A DNA stretch of 64,000 nt from Phaeobacter sp. QD34_24 (GTDB lineage Bacteria > Pseudomonadota > Alphaproteobacteria > Rhodobacterales > Rhodobacteraceae): positions 1 to 64,000 of the forward strand of contig NZ_JARCJD010000009.1 in assembly GCF_028890115.1 (NCBI RefSeq). Direction: 5' to 3'. This document shows, in pieces, positions 1-9,220 of the stretch. The notes below the pieces were generated by a model. The model was not told the origin of the DNA. It ran no database searches and saw only the letters and a list, made by a program, of their open reading frames with translations. The stretch's first letter is position 1; the number at the start of each line of letters is the position of its first letter. The position numbers were made by a program, and so were the translations under genes.

Positions 1-220
1 AGGTGCCCAAAGGTCTTCCTGTCAGCCATCGCACTCGCAGCGCTCGTCATTTACTGGCTATGAGTCCTGACCCTAGTAGCCATGCAAATGCAGCGCGATC
101 AATCGAACTGGTCCTTCGTGATGGTGCGGAAAATGATCTGTACGCTCGCGATGAAGCGCGGGGTTCGTTATCCTTATTTATGAAGCGTTTGTAGGCTCAA
201 ATCCAACAAAGGGTGATAAT

Positions 221-1555
221 ATGACGAATGCCGCTGATCTGCAGCCATTGGTAGACTCTCCAAGAGAAGATTTGGGAGCGGAATACAAGGCGTGGCTCGA
301 CCTATCACAGAATGATGGTCGGGCAACGCTGGCGAAAGCAGCGATTGCACTTGCTAATCATGGTGGAGGCTTTGTGGTTTTGGGCTTTGAGGAACAAGGC
401 GAAAATCTTATCTCCACGGAAAGACCCGAAGGAACTCCTGAAGTTACCCAGGACGTGGTGAACGGAGTAATTCGCCGCTTTGCGACCCCCGAGTTTCACT
501 GCGAAGTCCATTTTGTTCAAAGCGCAGCCAGTGGTGCCGAACATCCAGTTGTCTGCGTGCCGGGCGATCAAACGGAACCGGTGATGAGCAAACGGGATTG
601 TGACGGAGTAATAATGCGCAATCGTTGCTACATACGAAAGCCAGGTCCCCGTAGCGAAGAGCCACAATCCAGCGAAGAATGGCGTGCTCTAATAAACCGG
701 TGTGTCCGTGCGAGCCGAGAAGATATGCTTGAGGCTATTCGTTCGATAGTGTCCGGGCGGGTTGACGCGGTTGAACCTCCACCGGACGTACAGGAAGCGT
801 TAGACCAATTCTCTGCAGCGGCAAATGGTAGATGGCAAGAGCTTTCTGCCTCACTCCCAGAAAACTCTCCCTCGCGGTTTCCCAATGGATTTTACGAGAT
901 GGGGTTTGCGCTAATAGGGAACGATCCCGCACAAAATCTTGCGAAAATTCAGGAACGGCTGCAGCAAGCTAGGCGCATTCGGATGACGGGTTGGGGGCCT
1001 TTTTTGGAGCTGAACCGGAATGAGTGGCAACCATACCCCCATGACGGCATGGTTGAAGCGTGGGTAGGGTGACCGGTTGCGGAACGGACATTGGCAGAGA
1101 ATCCCTCACATTCCGACTTCTGGCGTGTTGACCGTTTCGGAAAGCTCTACACAATTCGTGGGTACACCGAAGACGGTCTCGAAACCACGCCAGCTGGGCA
1201 AGTCATTGATGTGACACTGCCGGTCTGGCGAGTAGGAGAAGCAATGTACTTTGCACTGCGGTATGCGGAACAGTTCGAGGATGTCGAGGCGATAGCAATT
1301 CGAGTTCGATTCACAGGACTGAATGAAAGAAGGCTCACCAGCATAACAGGACAGCGGATGATGATGGACTATCGGATCAGTCGAACTGATGAGGTTCTGT
1401 TGGAAACCACCGCCAGTCTCGTTCAGCTTCGCGACAATATGGTCGAGGTGATTCATTCCTTACTCATCCCTCTGTACGAGGTATTCAATTTCTTTCCCCT
1501 GTCACAGGCGCTTGTCGAAGAAGAATTGGAGCGTATGAAGCAAGGGCGCTTTTAA
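221..1555 (+). pseudogene. AlbA_2/Schlafen-like putative DNA-binding protein, interrupted by in-frame TGA
   Basis: The first open part (283 codons from ATG 221) has the look of the AlbA_2 (Schlafen AAA-4-like) domain: early residues EYKAWLDL, then ANHGGGFVVLGFEE at about residues 46-59. It stops at TGA 1070-1072. The same frame continues at once and stays open to TAA at 1553-1555; this second part (from TTG 1091, 154 codons) reads like the C-terminal domain of the same protein (DFWRVDRFGKLYTIRGY). Together they give about 444 residues, a plausible full length. I infer one gene split by a nonsense change; GGA, CGA or TGG at this codon would restore it. Alternatives are two translated polypeptides or a sequencing error. 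The cellular role of the family is not settled. The start is chosen because ATG 221 follows a short AGGGTGATAAT leader. Confidence 0.6.
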
Positions 1556-2126
1556 ACGTTGACCTTGACGGCTTTGGTATTGTCGGAACGGATGTAGTTA
1601 GTTTTTATCTAAGCTGCCGACGCCGATGCGAAGTTTTCTCGCTTTGCTTGAGTTCCTGTGATCGTCCACGGGCGAGCCTCTCGTCCGCCTCGAGCTGGGG
1701 CCGGTCATGCGCAGCACTAGGTATGAAGGTCGGCTCTGAGCCGTTCGTCGTGTCGGGCCACGCCCTGCGGCCCGAACTTCGCAAATGTCGCTATCTGGGC
1801 AAAGCTGACAGCCGAACCCGCCGTCAGAACCACCAGAAATCCGTTCCCAGTTCGGAATGCTTCATCATGGGCGCTGTTTCTGCCTATCTTGATGTTTTTG
1901 CGCCATGTTTCGCATTCTTGGAAGCGTCCGCAGATTTTCCAGCCTATTTCCGAGATCCGGGCATGTTCGCAACACGGAGTTGGCCACCTTGGGGGCCAAA
2001 AAGCACGATTTTTTACGTTTCAAAGTGAAACTTGCCCATCAAAGTAACGGATGCTTCACCGGATCTGGCTAACGTGACCGCCTAGTTAGCATCCCAATCC
2101 TGCATTAGAATAGATAGGCAGCAATC
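1556..2126. other. Gene-poor stretch, possible degenerate repeat remnant
   Basis: This 571-base stretch separates the broken AlbA_2-like gene from the chemoreceptor gene. A 126-codon frame (1648-2028, TTG start) is open on the plus strand, but its product is rich in Ser, Arg and Cys, matches no family I recognise, and has no convincing ribosome binding site. The part around 1740-1850 resembles, from memory only, short degenerate sequences scattered in roseobacter intergenic DNA. The last about 90 bases before 2127 should hold the promoter of the chemoreceptor gene. I see no tRNA, insertion sequence or clear terminator. Confidence 0.35.
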
Positions 2127-3884
2127 ATGCATCGGTTCTCAATCCGCACCCAAGTCTTCGCACTGGGAGGAACATTTGTTGCCATGCTTTTGGCAATCGC
2201 GATGACCTCCTGGTTCGTCAGCAATCGTCTGACAGACAGCATTCAGCAATCCCGTGAGGTGGTTGCCCAGCTGAAAAGCCTCGACGACATGAAGGAAGAT
2301 ATCGAGCAGGGCCTGGCCGATCTTTACTCCTATGCCTTGGGGGATGACCGTGGCCTGGACGGGCTGCGTGGCAACATTGAAGAGGTCGCCGTAGAGCTTG
2401 CCGCTGCGAAGGCACGTTTTGTCGATGTCGAGATGGACAATGCCCGGCAAGCAGATGTCTACGAGATCCTGATGGAACTGGTGCCAGCGGTGGAGGGTTT
2501 TCAGGGGGCGTTCGCCGGTCTGGCGAAAGCGGCTCCAGAGGCCCGCAAAGACCTGGCCTATAGCGATGTTGTTCCCAGAATTGTCCATCTGCGCGACACC
2601 ATCAACGGTTTGCAGGATACCATTGGCGAACGCAGCCAGCTTGTCGAGCAGCAGATTTCCGATCAGAGCGCGAGCAGCGAAACACTCCTCTTCGTTGCCA
2701 ATGTCGTCGCCATGGGCGCGGCCTTGGTTATGGCAATGGTGTTCGGCTATCTTCTGAGCCGTCCCATCGTGCAATCCGCCGATGCCGTGAACCGGCTGGT
2801 CGAGGAAGACTACGACAGCCCGATCGCAGGCACCTACCGGGGCGACGAGGTCGGAGAGATCGCGCGCAATCTGGAAAGCCTGCGCGACCGCCTGGCAAGT
2901 GCCAAGGAGGCCGAGGAAAAAACCCAACAGGAAAACGGCGCGCGGGTCGAACTGTTCCACGATTTGAGCATCGCCATGAGCAGTCTCAAGGCCGGGAACA
3001 TGCAGCACCGGATTGAAACCGCCAAATGGGCAAGCCTGGGCGACAGCTACGAGCTGCTGTGCATCGACTTCAATGATCTGGCCACTGGACTGGCCGATCT
3101 GGTGGATCAGCTGCGCGGCAGCGCTGGCGCAGTGGAGCAAAGCGCCGAGGATCTCTCGGGCATGTCCGATGAGATGTCCCAACGGGCTGAAACACAGGCT
3201 GCAACCCTGGAGCAATCGGCGGCAGCGCTGGAACAGCTGTCCGCCAGCGTGAATTCCGCAGCGGAACAGGCCCAGTCGGCAGATGCCCTGGCTGCGGAAG
3301 GACGCGATCGGGCCCAGCAGGGCGGCCAGGTGATGGAGCAGGCCTTGCAGGCGATGACCTCGATCTCGGCGGCGTCGGAGAAGATCAGCCAGATTACCAC
3401 CGTGATCGACGATATCGCCTTTCAGACCAGCCTTCTGGCCCTGAACGCAGGCGTCGAAGCGGCGCGCGCAGGCGAAGCCGGGCGCGGCTTTGCTGTCGTG
3501 GCCTCCGAAGTGCGCAACCTTGCTCTTCTTGCGGCGAAGTCTGCGAATGAAATCAAGGATCTGGTCGGCATCAGCGCGAAAGAGATCTCAGATGGCGAGC
3601 TTCTGGTTCAGGCCACCGGCAAGACGCTTGCGGAGATCGTCGAAAGCGTCACCAGCGTCTCGGAACTGGTGTCCGCCATCGCCGCCTCGGCCACGGAGCA
3701 GGCGTCGGGGCTGCAGGAAATCAACGTCGGTGTGTCGCAACTGGACCAGGTCACACAGCAGAATGCGGCAATGGTGCAGGAAACCAGTTCCGCCAGCCAG
3801 AAGATGAAGAGCGAGGCTTCGCGTCTTGCGGAACTGCTGCAGCGCTTTTCCGATACGAAGAACGATCAGAAACGGGTGGCTTGA
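2127..3884 (+). CDS. Methyl-accepting chemotaxis protein
   Basis: Transmembrane chemoreceptor that passes ligand signals to CheW/CheA. The 585-residue protein has a first membrane helix at about residues 10-31, a helical periplasmic sensor region of about 150 residues, a second helix at about 186-210 and a HAMP linker at 211-263. The cytoplasmic coiled-coil signalling domain has the conserved hairpin tip at about 430-470 (motifs [20 protein letters not shown] and [15 protein letters not shown]). The C-terminus (NDQKRVA) has no CheR/CheB-binding pentapeptide. No other che gene is in the window, so it is an orphan receptor. The ligand cannot be predicted. ATG 2127 leads directly into the membrane-anchor sequence. 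A strong terminator follows. Confidence 0.95.
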   Translation: MHRFSIRTQVFALGGTFVAMLLAIAMTSWFVSNRLTDSIQQSREVVAQLKSLDDMKEDIEQGLADLYSYALGDDRGLDGLRGNIEEVAVELAAAKARFVDVEMDNARQADVYEILMELVPAVEGFQGAFAGLAKAAPEARKDLAYSDVVPRIVHLRDTINGLQDTIGERSQLVEQQISDQSASSETLLFVANVVAMGAALVMAMVFGYLLSRPIVQSADAVNRLVEEDYDSPIAGTYRGDEVGEIARNLESLRDRLASAKEAEEKTQQENGARVELFHDLSIAMSSLKAGNMQHRIETAKWASLGDSYELLCIDFNDLATGLADLVDQLRGSAGAVEQSAEDLSGMSDEMSQRAETQAATLEQSAAALEQLSASVNSAAEQAQSADALAAEGRDRAQQGGQVMEQALQAMTSISAASEKISQITTVIDDIAFQTSLLALNAGVEAARAGEAGRGFAVVASEVRNLALLAAKSANEIKDLVGISAKEISDGELLVQATGKTLAEIVESVTSVSELVSAIAASATEQASGLQEINVGVSQLDQVTQQNAAMVQETSSASQKMKSEASRLAELLQRFSDTKNDQKRVA

Positions 3885-3973
3885 CTGTGGTAGCGTCACA
3901 GCCAGCAAGGGGGCCTCGGCCATCTACTGCCACGCTGTGACGTTTTCCCGCTCCCTGTTTCAAACCTGTTTCA

Positions 3974-4007
3974 ACGCCCCCGGGCCGCCGCACCCGGGGG
4001 CGTTTTT
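3974..4007 (+). terminator. Rho-independent terminator after chemoreceptor gene
   Basis: An 11-base stem (3974-3984 ACGCCCCCGGG paired with 3993-4003) with an 8-base loop is followed by a T run to 4007. It lies 90 bases after the chemoreceptor stop codon. Confidence 0.85.
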
Positions 4008-4141
4008 GACTGCCGTCGAGAGCGGCTTTTCAGCATTCGCCTTCGGATCTGCCACCCCATTTAATCGGGGGCAGGGCCGCCATTGGGCCTGCAATGGGGC
4101 GTGTCCCAAGCAACCGGTTGCGGGTGCGGCTTGCGCAGGCT

Positions 4142-4639
4142 CTAACGCTCCCGCGCGGGGCTGCGCAGGGGCGCGCGGCTGCGGTCGTTGCCGGCATCTG
4201 TCGCCTTTTGCAGAAGCCGCATGAACTGCTCCTTTTCCTCGGCATTCAGCCCGGTCAGAATCTCGCCCTGAACCGCATCGACCAAGGGTTGGACCTGGGC
4301 CAGCACCTGCAGGCCCACCTCGGTGACCTCAAGCTGGCGGGCACGGCGGTCCGTGGGGCTGATGCTGCGGTCAATCAAGCCTTTGCTCTCCAACCGGTCG
4401 ATGACCTTGCCCAATGTTGCCCGGTCATAGGCGATCAGCCCCGCAACCGAGGCCTGGTCAATACCGGGATTGGAGCAAATGGCCCGGAGCGCGGCATATT
4501 GCACAGGGGTGAGATCGATCTTATGGGCAGCAACCGTTTCGGCGAACTGTGCCACTGAAATCTGGTGCAGGCGGCGGATCAGGTGGCCGGGGAACCGGTG
4601 CAACTCCAACGTGTGGGGGTCATCGTCTGGCATGGTCAT
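4142..4639 (-). CDS. MarR-family transcriptional regulator
   Basis: Winged-helix DNA-binding protein of 165 residues, the usual MarR size. The core reads LTPVQYAALRAI, then IDQASVAGLIAYDRATLGKVIDRL for the recognition helices, then the wing GLIDRSISPTDRRARQLEVTE. The open frame extends upstream to 5218, but that part lies opposite mnmH and is not protein-like, so I start at ATG 4639 (MTMPDDD; the second ATG at 4633 is also possible). It is divergent from mnmH across 156 bases that hold a perfect palindrome. MarR proteins usually repress themselves and a neighbour and release DNA on binding a phenolic or oxidant ligand; the ligand here is unknown. Confidence 0.9.
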   Translation of the reverse strand: MTMPDDDPHTLELHRFPGHLIRRLHQISVAQFAETVAAHKIDLTPVQYAALRAICSNPGIDQASVAGLIAYDRATLGKVIDRLESKGLIDRSISPTDRRARQLEVTEVGLQVLAQVQPLVDAVQGEILTGLNAEEKEQFMRLLQKATDAGNDRSRAPLRSPARER

Positions 4640-4705
4640 AGAGGAATTTCGGCTCTTTTGGATCTTATCCTGCGCTTTGAGAATAAAGCAGAAAAGGCGG
4701 CAAAT

Positions 4706-4724
4706 GGCCACAATTACTGTGGCC
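4706..4724. promoter_or_regulatory. Candidate operator palindrome between marR and mnmH
   Basis: GGCCACA (4706-4712), ATTAC spacer, TGTGGCC (4718-4724): a perfect 7-base inverted repeat in the 156-base divergent region. Its size and position suit a MarR dimer site controlling one or both genes. Only the palindrome is seen; binding is inferred. Confidence 0.4.
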
Positions 4725-4795
4725 GATGCCCGGTTCCGCCACTTGATGTTGAAAAGCCACTTTTCCTGGCGCGTGGGCCGGGATAGATCTGTCCA

Positions 4796-5884
4796 ATGGC
4801 TTTGAGTTTCTCTTCCCTGCAGGACATGTTCGACCACGGTCATGACAGCGTGATCGATGTGCGCAGCCCTGCGGAATTCGCCGAAGATCATGTGCCGGGT
4901 GCCATCAACTTGCCGGTTCTCAGCAATGAGGAACGCGCGGAGGTCGGGACGATCTACGTGCAGCAAAGCCCTTTCCTGGCGCGCAAGATCGGCGCCGCCA
5001 TGGTGTTTCGCAATGCGGCCCGTCACATCGAAGAGACCCTGAGCCAGCAGGAAGGTGGCTGGCGTCCGCTGGTCTATTGCTGGCGCGGCGGCCAGCGGTC
5101 GGGCAGCTTCACCTATCTGTTGCAGCAGATCGGCTGGCGGGCCGAGATGATCAAGGGCGGGTATCAATCCTATCGGCGGCTGGTCCACGCCATGCTCTAT
5201 GAGACCGATCTGCCTCATCGGCTGGTGCTGCTGGATGGCTACACCGGCACCGCGAAGACCGACCTCTTACAGCACGTGGCGGAGGCGGGCGGTCAGGTCC
5301 TGGATCTGGAAGCCATGGCCAATCACCGGGGATCGCTCCTGGGGGATATGCCCGGGGATCAACCCAGCCAGAAGGCCTTTGAATCCGCCCTTGCCGGGGC
5401 CCTGGTGCGGCTTGATCCTGCGCGCCCGGTGCTGGTAGAGGCGGAATCGAACAAGATCGGTGCGCGCATCATTCCGCCCGCGCTGTGGTCGCTGATGAAA
5501 CAGGCCCCCCGCATCGAGCTGAGCGCCCCGGTCGAAGAACGCTGCCGCTACCTGATGCGCAGCTACCGCGACAGCCTGCCGGAGCCAGAGGCCCTGTCGG
5601 AAACGCTGGATCGGCTGCGCGCGCATCGCTCCAACGCGGTTGTCGATGGCTGGCAGGAGTTACTGGCAACCGGGGATATGGCCGGTTTGGCAAGCTCCCT
5701 GATGGTGCAACATTACGATCCAGCCTATCAAAGTTCCCGCCGTCACATCGGTGCGGGAGTGATGGCGGAGGTTGCGCTGGACAGCCTGGAGCCGACGGCG
5801 CTTTGCGCGGCGGCTGGCACGGTGCTGAAGCATCTTGATGCCGTGCAGGGGCTGCGGCCAGACATGGAGCCTAGCGCAGAATGA
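4796..5884 (+). CDS. mnmH: tRNA 2-selenouridine synthase
   Basis: Replaces sulfur by selenium in 2-thiouridine at the wobble position of certain tRNAs, using selenophosphate (also called SelU or YbbB). The 362-residue protein has an N-terminal rhodanese domain (VIDVRSPAEFAEDHVPGAIN at about 19-38; catalytic-loop Cys95 in YCWRGGQRSGS) and a C-terminal P-loop domain (GYTGTAKT at 148-155). Both signatures match the family. Its 3' end overlaps the 3' end of the convergent selD fusion gene by 14 bases, a fitting partner because SelD makes the selenium donor. It is divergent from marR. Confidence 0.95.
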   Translation: MALSFSSLQDMFDHGHDSVIDVRSPAEFAEDHVPGAINLPVLSNEERAEVGTIYVQQSPFLARKIGAAMVFRNAARHIEETLSQQEGGWRPLVYCWRGGQRSGSFTYLLQQIGWRAEMIKGGYQSYRRLVHAMLYETDLPHRLVLLDGYTGTAKTDLLQHVAEAGGQVLDLEAMANHRGSLLGDMPGDQPSQKAFESALAGALVRLDPARPVLVEAESNKIGARIIPPALWSLMKQAPRIELSAPVEERCRYLMRSYRDSLPEPEALSETLDRLRAHRSNAVVDGWQELLATGDMAGLASSLMVQHYDPAYQSSRRHIGAGVMAEVALDSLEPTALCAAAGTVLKHLDAVQGLRPDMEPSAE

Positions 5885-8036
5885 TCTGACCGGCGCCCGC
5901 CACGACCTGGCCGATGATCGCGGCCTGATGGCCCGCCTTTTGCAGCTGTGCAACCGCATCTGCGGCCTTGTCCCGGGGCAAGGCCGCCAGCAGGCCACCG
6001 GCGGTCTGCGGATCAAACAGCAGATCCTGGGCACCGCTGGTGCTCCAGTCGGGCAACAGAGCTGCATTTTCCGGGAACAGCGACGAGCGGATACCCCTTT
6101 CAGCCAGGACAGCCGCGCCCTCCATCAGCGGGATCGCATCGAAGCTGAGTTCCGCGCTGACGCCGGAGGCTTCGCAGATCCCAAGCAGATGCCCGGCGAG
6201 GCCAAAACCGGTGACATCGGTCATCGCATTGGCATCGGGTGACAGGACCTGAGAGGGTACAGCCTGTGACAGTTGCATCTGGGCAAGTGCTGCCGCGATC
6301 CAGGCGCCCTCGGCCTGGGTGGCCATCTCGGCCGCCATGATCACTCCGGATCCAATCGGTTTCGTCAGCACCAGCGCATCGCCGGGCCGTGCGCCCGCCA
6401 GCGTCACCGGATCGCGCGTAGACAGCCCGGTGACGGTGAAACCCACGGTCAGCTCATCCCCAAGCGAGGTATGCCCGCCGATGATTTCGGCTCCGGCGTC
6501 GCGCATCACGCTGCGGGCGGCCGCCATGATTTCTACCAGGGTACGCTGTTGCAGGGCGGGCGCCAGGCGCGGCAGGATCAGGTTTGCGGTGGCCGCCTGG
6601 GGGGCTGTCCCCATGGCCCAGATATCGCCAAGCGCATGCACTGCCGCAATGCGGGCCATCACGTAGGGGTCGTTGGTAAAGGCGCGCAGATGGTCGGTGC
6701 TGATCACCTGGCGGGTGGATCCCATGGTCAGAAGGGCGGCGTCATCGCCGGGCAGCGGCGTGATGTCGTCGCGTGTGCTGCTGCCGGTCGTGTTGCCCAA
6801 TGCGGCGCGCAAGGCCCCCCGTCCGGCCTTGGCGCCACAGCCGCCGCACATGGGCTTATCACCAAGCACAAAGGGCAGGTCCTCGGTGTGTTCTGCAGGC
6901 AGCTCGGGCGCTTCCATCTGCGGCAGGCTGCGGAATTGCTCCATGAAACTCTGGTCGATCCGATCCTTCCAGCGCCAGACATATTTCCCGGCAAAGAGCG
7001 TGCCAAATCGTTCCCCCAGGGCCTCTTTCTGCCCCATGGAGATCAGCTTGAGATAATCCTTTTGCGGTCGGTAGCTGCGCATGGGGTCGCCGGTTGCGGC
7101 AGCCCGCAGGTTGTGCAGCAGGATCGGTGCCTGGCGCACCGCATAGACGCCGGCCTTGGGGCGCGGGGCATAGGCCAGATGGGCGCAATCCCCGGCGGCA
7201 AACACCGCCGGATCCGAGGTCTGCAGGGTGTCAGAGACCGTGAGGAACCCCTGGTGGTGATCCAAGCCACTGTCTGCCAGCCAATCATGGGGGCGTGCTC
7301 CTGCGGCTCCGGTGGTGAAATCCGACAGGATTTCACGGCCACTGTCGAGTTCGATACGGTCGGGGTGAATGCGGGCAACCCGGGCGTTTTCGATCAGGGT
7401 GACACCCTGTTCGGCAAAGGCGCGGCGCAGACGGCCACGGATGCCGTCGCTGGCGGTGCCCAGGACCTCTCCGCTGTCGATCAGGGTCGCCTGCGCCAGG
7501 CGGTCCCGGACCCGCAGGGCATGGGCCATGGCCAGCACCAGCTCCGCCCCGGCAACACCCCCTCCGATCACCGAAATGCGCGCCGGGCCGTCACCCTCCC
7601 TAAAGGCGGCCCATTTCTGGGCAAAGACACCCAGCGGTTTTGCCGGAACGGCGTGGTCCTGGAAACCGGCCAGATCCGGCATTTCCGAGGTGATCCCCAC
7701 ATCGACCGAGGCCAGATCGAAGGCGATATCTGGGCGCCCCGACACCTGTACTGTGCGGGCGACGGGATCCAAGCCTACGGCGCTCCCCAGCACCAAACGC
7801 GCGCCTGCAAAGCGCGCCAGACGCACCAGATCGATGTCGAGATCAGCCCGGTCGTAATGGCCTGCGACGAAGCCGGGCAGCATGCCCGAATAGGGGGCGG
7901 TGGGGCCGGGGTTGATCAGGGTGAGCCGGGCGCCGGGCAGCGGGCGCATGCCCCATTTCAGGAGTACCAGCGCATGGGCGTGGCCGCCGCCGATCAGCAC
8001 CACATCCTTGGTCTGGGGCAGGCGGGGCGTATCCAT
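5871..8036 (-). CDS. selD: Bifunctional FAD-dependent oxidoreductase / selenide, water dikinase
   Basis: Two enzymes in one 721-residue chain. Residues 1 to about 375 are a pyridine-nucleotide-disulfide (NDH-2-like) flavoprotein: a dinucleotide-binding motif IGGGHAHAL at 15-23, a second one ISVIGGGVAGAE at about 154-165, and FAAGDCAHL at about 279-287. Residues from about 390 to 721 are selenophosphate synthetase, with KPMCGGCGAKAG giving catalytic Cys397 and Cys400 (Cys rather than selenocysteine), then GDDAALL and GGHTS. SelD makes selenophosphate from selenide and ATP. The fused flavoprotein may reduce selenium or sulfur species, but this is inference. The gene lies 37 bases downstream of mnhG on the same strand with no terminator seen, so it may share the mrp transcript. 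ATG 8036 starts just before the flavin fold. Confidence 0.93.
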   Translation of the reverse strand: MDTPRLPQTKDVVLIGGGHAHALVLLKWGMRPLPGARLTLINPGPTAPYSGMLPGFVAGHYDRADLDIDLVRLARFAGARLVLGSAVGLDPVARTVQVSGRPDIAFDLASVDVGITSEMPDLAGFQDHAVPAKPLGVFAQKWAAFREGDGPARISVIGGGVAGAELVLAMAHALRVRDRLAQATLIDSGEVLGTASDGIRGRLRRAFAEQGVTLIENARVARIHPDRIELDSGREILSDFTTGAAGARPHDWLADSGLDHHQGFLTVSDTLQTSDPAVFAAGDCAHLAYAPRPKAGVYAVRQAPILLHNLRAAATGDPMRSYRPQKDYLKLISMGQKEALGERFGTLFAGKYVWRWKDRIDQSFMEQFRSLPQMEAPELPAEHTEDLPFVLGDKPMCGGCGAKAGRGALRAALGNTTGSSTRDDITPLPGDDAALLTMGSTRQVISTDHLRAFTNDPYVMARIAAVHALGDIWAMGTAPQAATANLILPRLAPALQQRTLVEIMAAARSVMRDAGAEIIGGHTSLGDELTVGFTVTGLSTRDPVTLAGARPGDALVLTKPIGSGVIMAAEMATQAEGAWIAAALAQMQLSQAVPSQVLSPDANAMTDVTGFGLAGHLLGICEASGVSAELSFDAIPLMEGAAVLAERGIRSSLFPENAALLPDWSTSGAQDLLFDPQTAGGLLAALPRDKAADAVAQLQKAGHQAAIIGQVVAGAGQIILR

Positions 8037-8073
8037 GGCGTGGTCTTTCGAAACTATTTGGCCGACAGGTCGC

Positions 8074-8445
8074 TCAGGTCCCCGTCGGGGTGTCGTCCTG
8101 CGGTGTGTTATGCGTGGACCAGATTGCGTCTTTTCCGGCCGGAGGCAAGGTGCCTGTCTGCTCGCGCCGGTGAATGTGAACCTTGGCGATGAAATGCGCG
8201 GTGACCGGGGCGGTCAGGAACAAGAACAGGGTGATCATCAGCTCGTGCAGGGACAGGTGTCCCTCAATGGCGATGGCATGGGCAATCGAGGCCAGAAGAA
8301 CGCCGCCCACACCCAGCGTTGTCAATTTGGTGGGGGCATGCAGGCGCGACATCGGATCGTTCAGCTTCAAAAGCCCGTAGGATCCCAGCAGGCCGAAGAA
8401 GCCGGCCATCAGCAGAAAGGCTGTGATCAGTATCTCAATGAACAT
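8074..8445 (-). CDS. mnhG: Mrp-type Na+/H+ antiporter subunit G
   Basis: Small membrane subunit of the multisubunit cation/proton antiporter. The 123-residue protein has three membrane helices at its N-terminal two-thirds and the family motif KLNDPMSRLHAPTKLTTLGV, followed by a polar tail. I start at ATG 8445 (MFIEIL) because GAGGTG lies just upstream; the longer frame to 8460 would overlap the mnhF stop. Last gene of the mrp operon; the selD fusion follows after 37 bases. Confidence 0.92.
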   Translation of the reverse strand: MFIEILITAFLLMAGFFGLLGSYGLLKLNDPMSRLHAPTKLTTLGVGGVLLASIAHAIAIEGHLSLHELMITLFLFLTAPVTAHFIAKVHIHRREQTGTLPPAGKDAIWSTHNTPQDDTPTGT

Positions 8446-8456
8446 GTCGATGCACC

Positions 8457-8726
8457 TCACTCGATGATATTGCCGCGCAGGATGAAGCGCGCATAGGCCA
8501 CGGTGGAGACAAAGCCGAGCATGGCAATCAGCATCGCCGCCTCGAAAAAGATCTCGGTTCCCAGCGCCAGACCGTAAAGAACCATCAGCGCGATGGCATT
8601 GATGAACATGGTATCCAGCGCCAGGATGCGGTCGGCCACGGTGGTGCCGAACATCACCTTCCAGAGGTTCATCAAAAGGGCCATCGCAAAGCAGAGAAAG
8701 GCAAACAGGGCCGCAGCTTCAATCAT
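8457..8726 (-). CDS. mnhF: Mrp-type Na+/H+ antiporter subunit F
   Basis: Three-helix membrane subunit of 89 residues with the family pattern TTVADRILALDTMFINAIA and FVSTVAYARFI. The ATG at 8726 (MIEAAALF) overlaps the stop of mnhE by four bases, so translation is probably coupled. The open frame runs further upstream to 8807, but only within mnhE coding sequence. Confidence 0.92.
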   Translation of the reverse strand: MIEAAALFAFLCFAMALLMNLWKVMFGTTVADRILALDTMFINAIALMVLYGLALGTEIFFEAAMLIAMLGFVSTVAYARFILRGNIIE

Positions 8727-9220
8727 TCGAAAATCTCCATCAGGCGGCGCTCGTAACGCTGTTTGATCGCGTCCCGCTGGGCATCGGTGTCGTCGCAATC
8801 CAGGCAATGAACCAACAGGGCATGCCCCTCGGCCGACAGATCCGCCGAGACGGTGCCCGGTGTCATGGTGATGGTGCCCGCCAGAACGGTGATCGCCTCA
8901 GGCGTGCGCAGATCCAGCGGGATGGCGATCCAGGCTGGGCGCCGGTCCGCGTTTGATTTGAACAGGACAATCCGCGCCACGGTGATATTGGCAATCACGA
9001 TGTCCCACAGCACCAGAAGGATATAGGCGGCGATCTTCATCGGGTGTTTGATGCGCACTTGCTTCTGCCAGAAGGGCTGGGTCAGGAAGGGGATCAACAG
9101 GCCCAGCAGGAAGCCGAAGACCAGCGAGTTCAGCGTGAAACTGTTGACGGTCAGAACCCAGGTCAGCGTCAGCACCAGGGTCAGGATCGGATGAGGAAGC
9201 AGTCGGTGCAGCAGTTTCAT
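8723..9220 (-). CDS. mnhE: Mrp-type Na+/H+ antiporter subunit E
   Basis: Membrane subunit of 165 residues. The N-terminal half is hydrophobic (helices at about 13-30 and 35-50 and one near 62-80), and the C-terminal cytosolic domain carries the MnhE signature ITVLAGTITMTPGTVSADLS. It overlaps mnhD and mnhF by four bases on each side, which is typical of these operons. Confidence 0.92.
   Translation of the reverse strand: MKLLHRLLPHPILTLVLTLTWVLTVNSFTLNSLVFGFLLGLLIPFLTQPFWQKQVRIKHPMKIAAYILLVLWDIVIANITVARIVLFKSNADRRPAWIAIPLDLRTPEAITVLAGTITMTPGTVSADLSAEGHALLVHCLDCDDTDAQRDAIKQRYERRLMEIFE

Noticed and set aside
1-220. Open frames before the first gene, including one at 3-194 and a hydrophobic stretch ending in a stop at about 50-63
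   Set aside because: The 63-codon frame has no recognisable features. The hydrophobic stretch could be the end of a membrane protein but is too short to support.
1064-1075. TGA 1070 as a selenocysteine codon
   Set aside because: No selenocysteine insertion genes in the window, no known selenoprotein context, and a second broken gene nearby shows that nonsense changes occur.
2139-3215. Long minus-strand open frame opposite the chemoreceptor gene
   Set aside because: Shadow frame of a high-GC gene; no domain and no ribosome binding site.
3974-4007. Repeat or attachment site at the GC-rich inverted repeat after the chemoreceptor
   Set aside because: Stem, loop and T run are those of an ordinary terminator.
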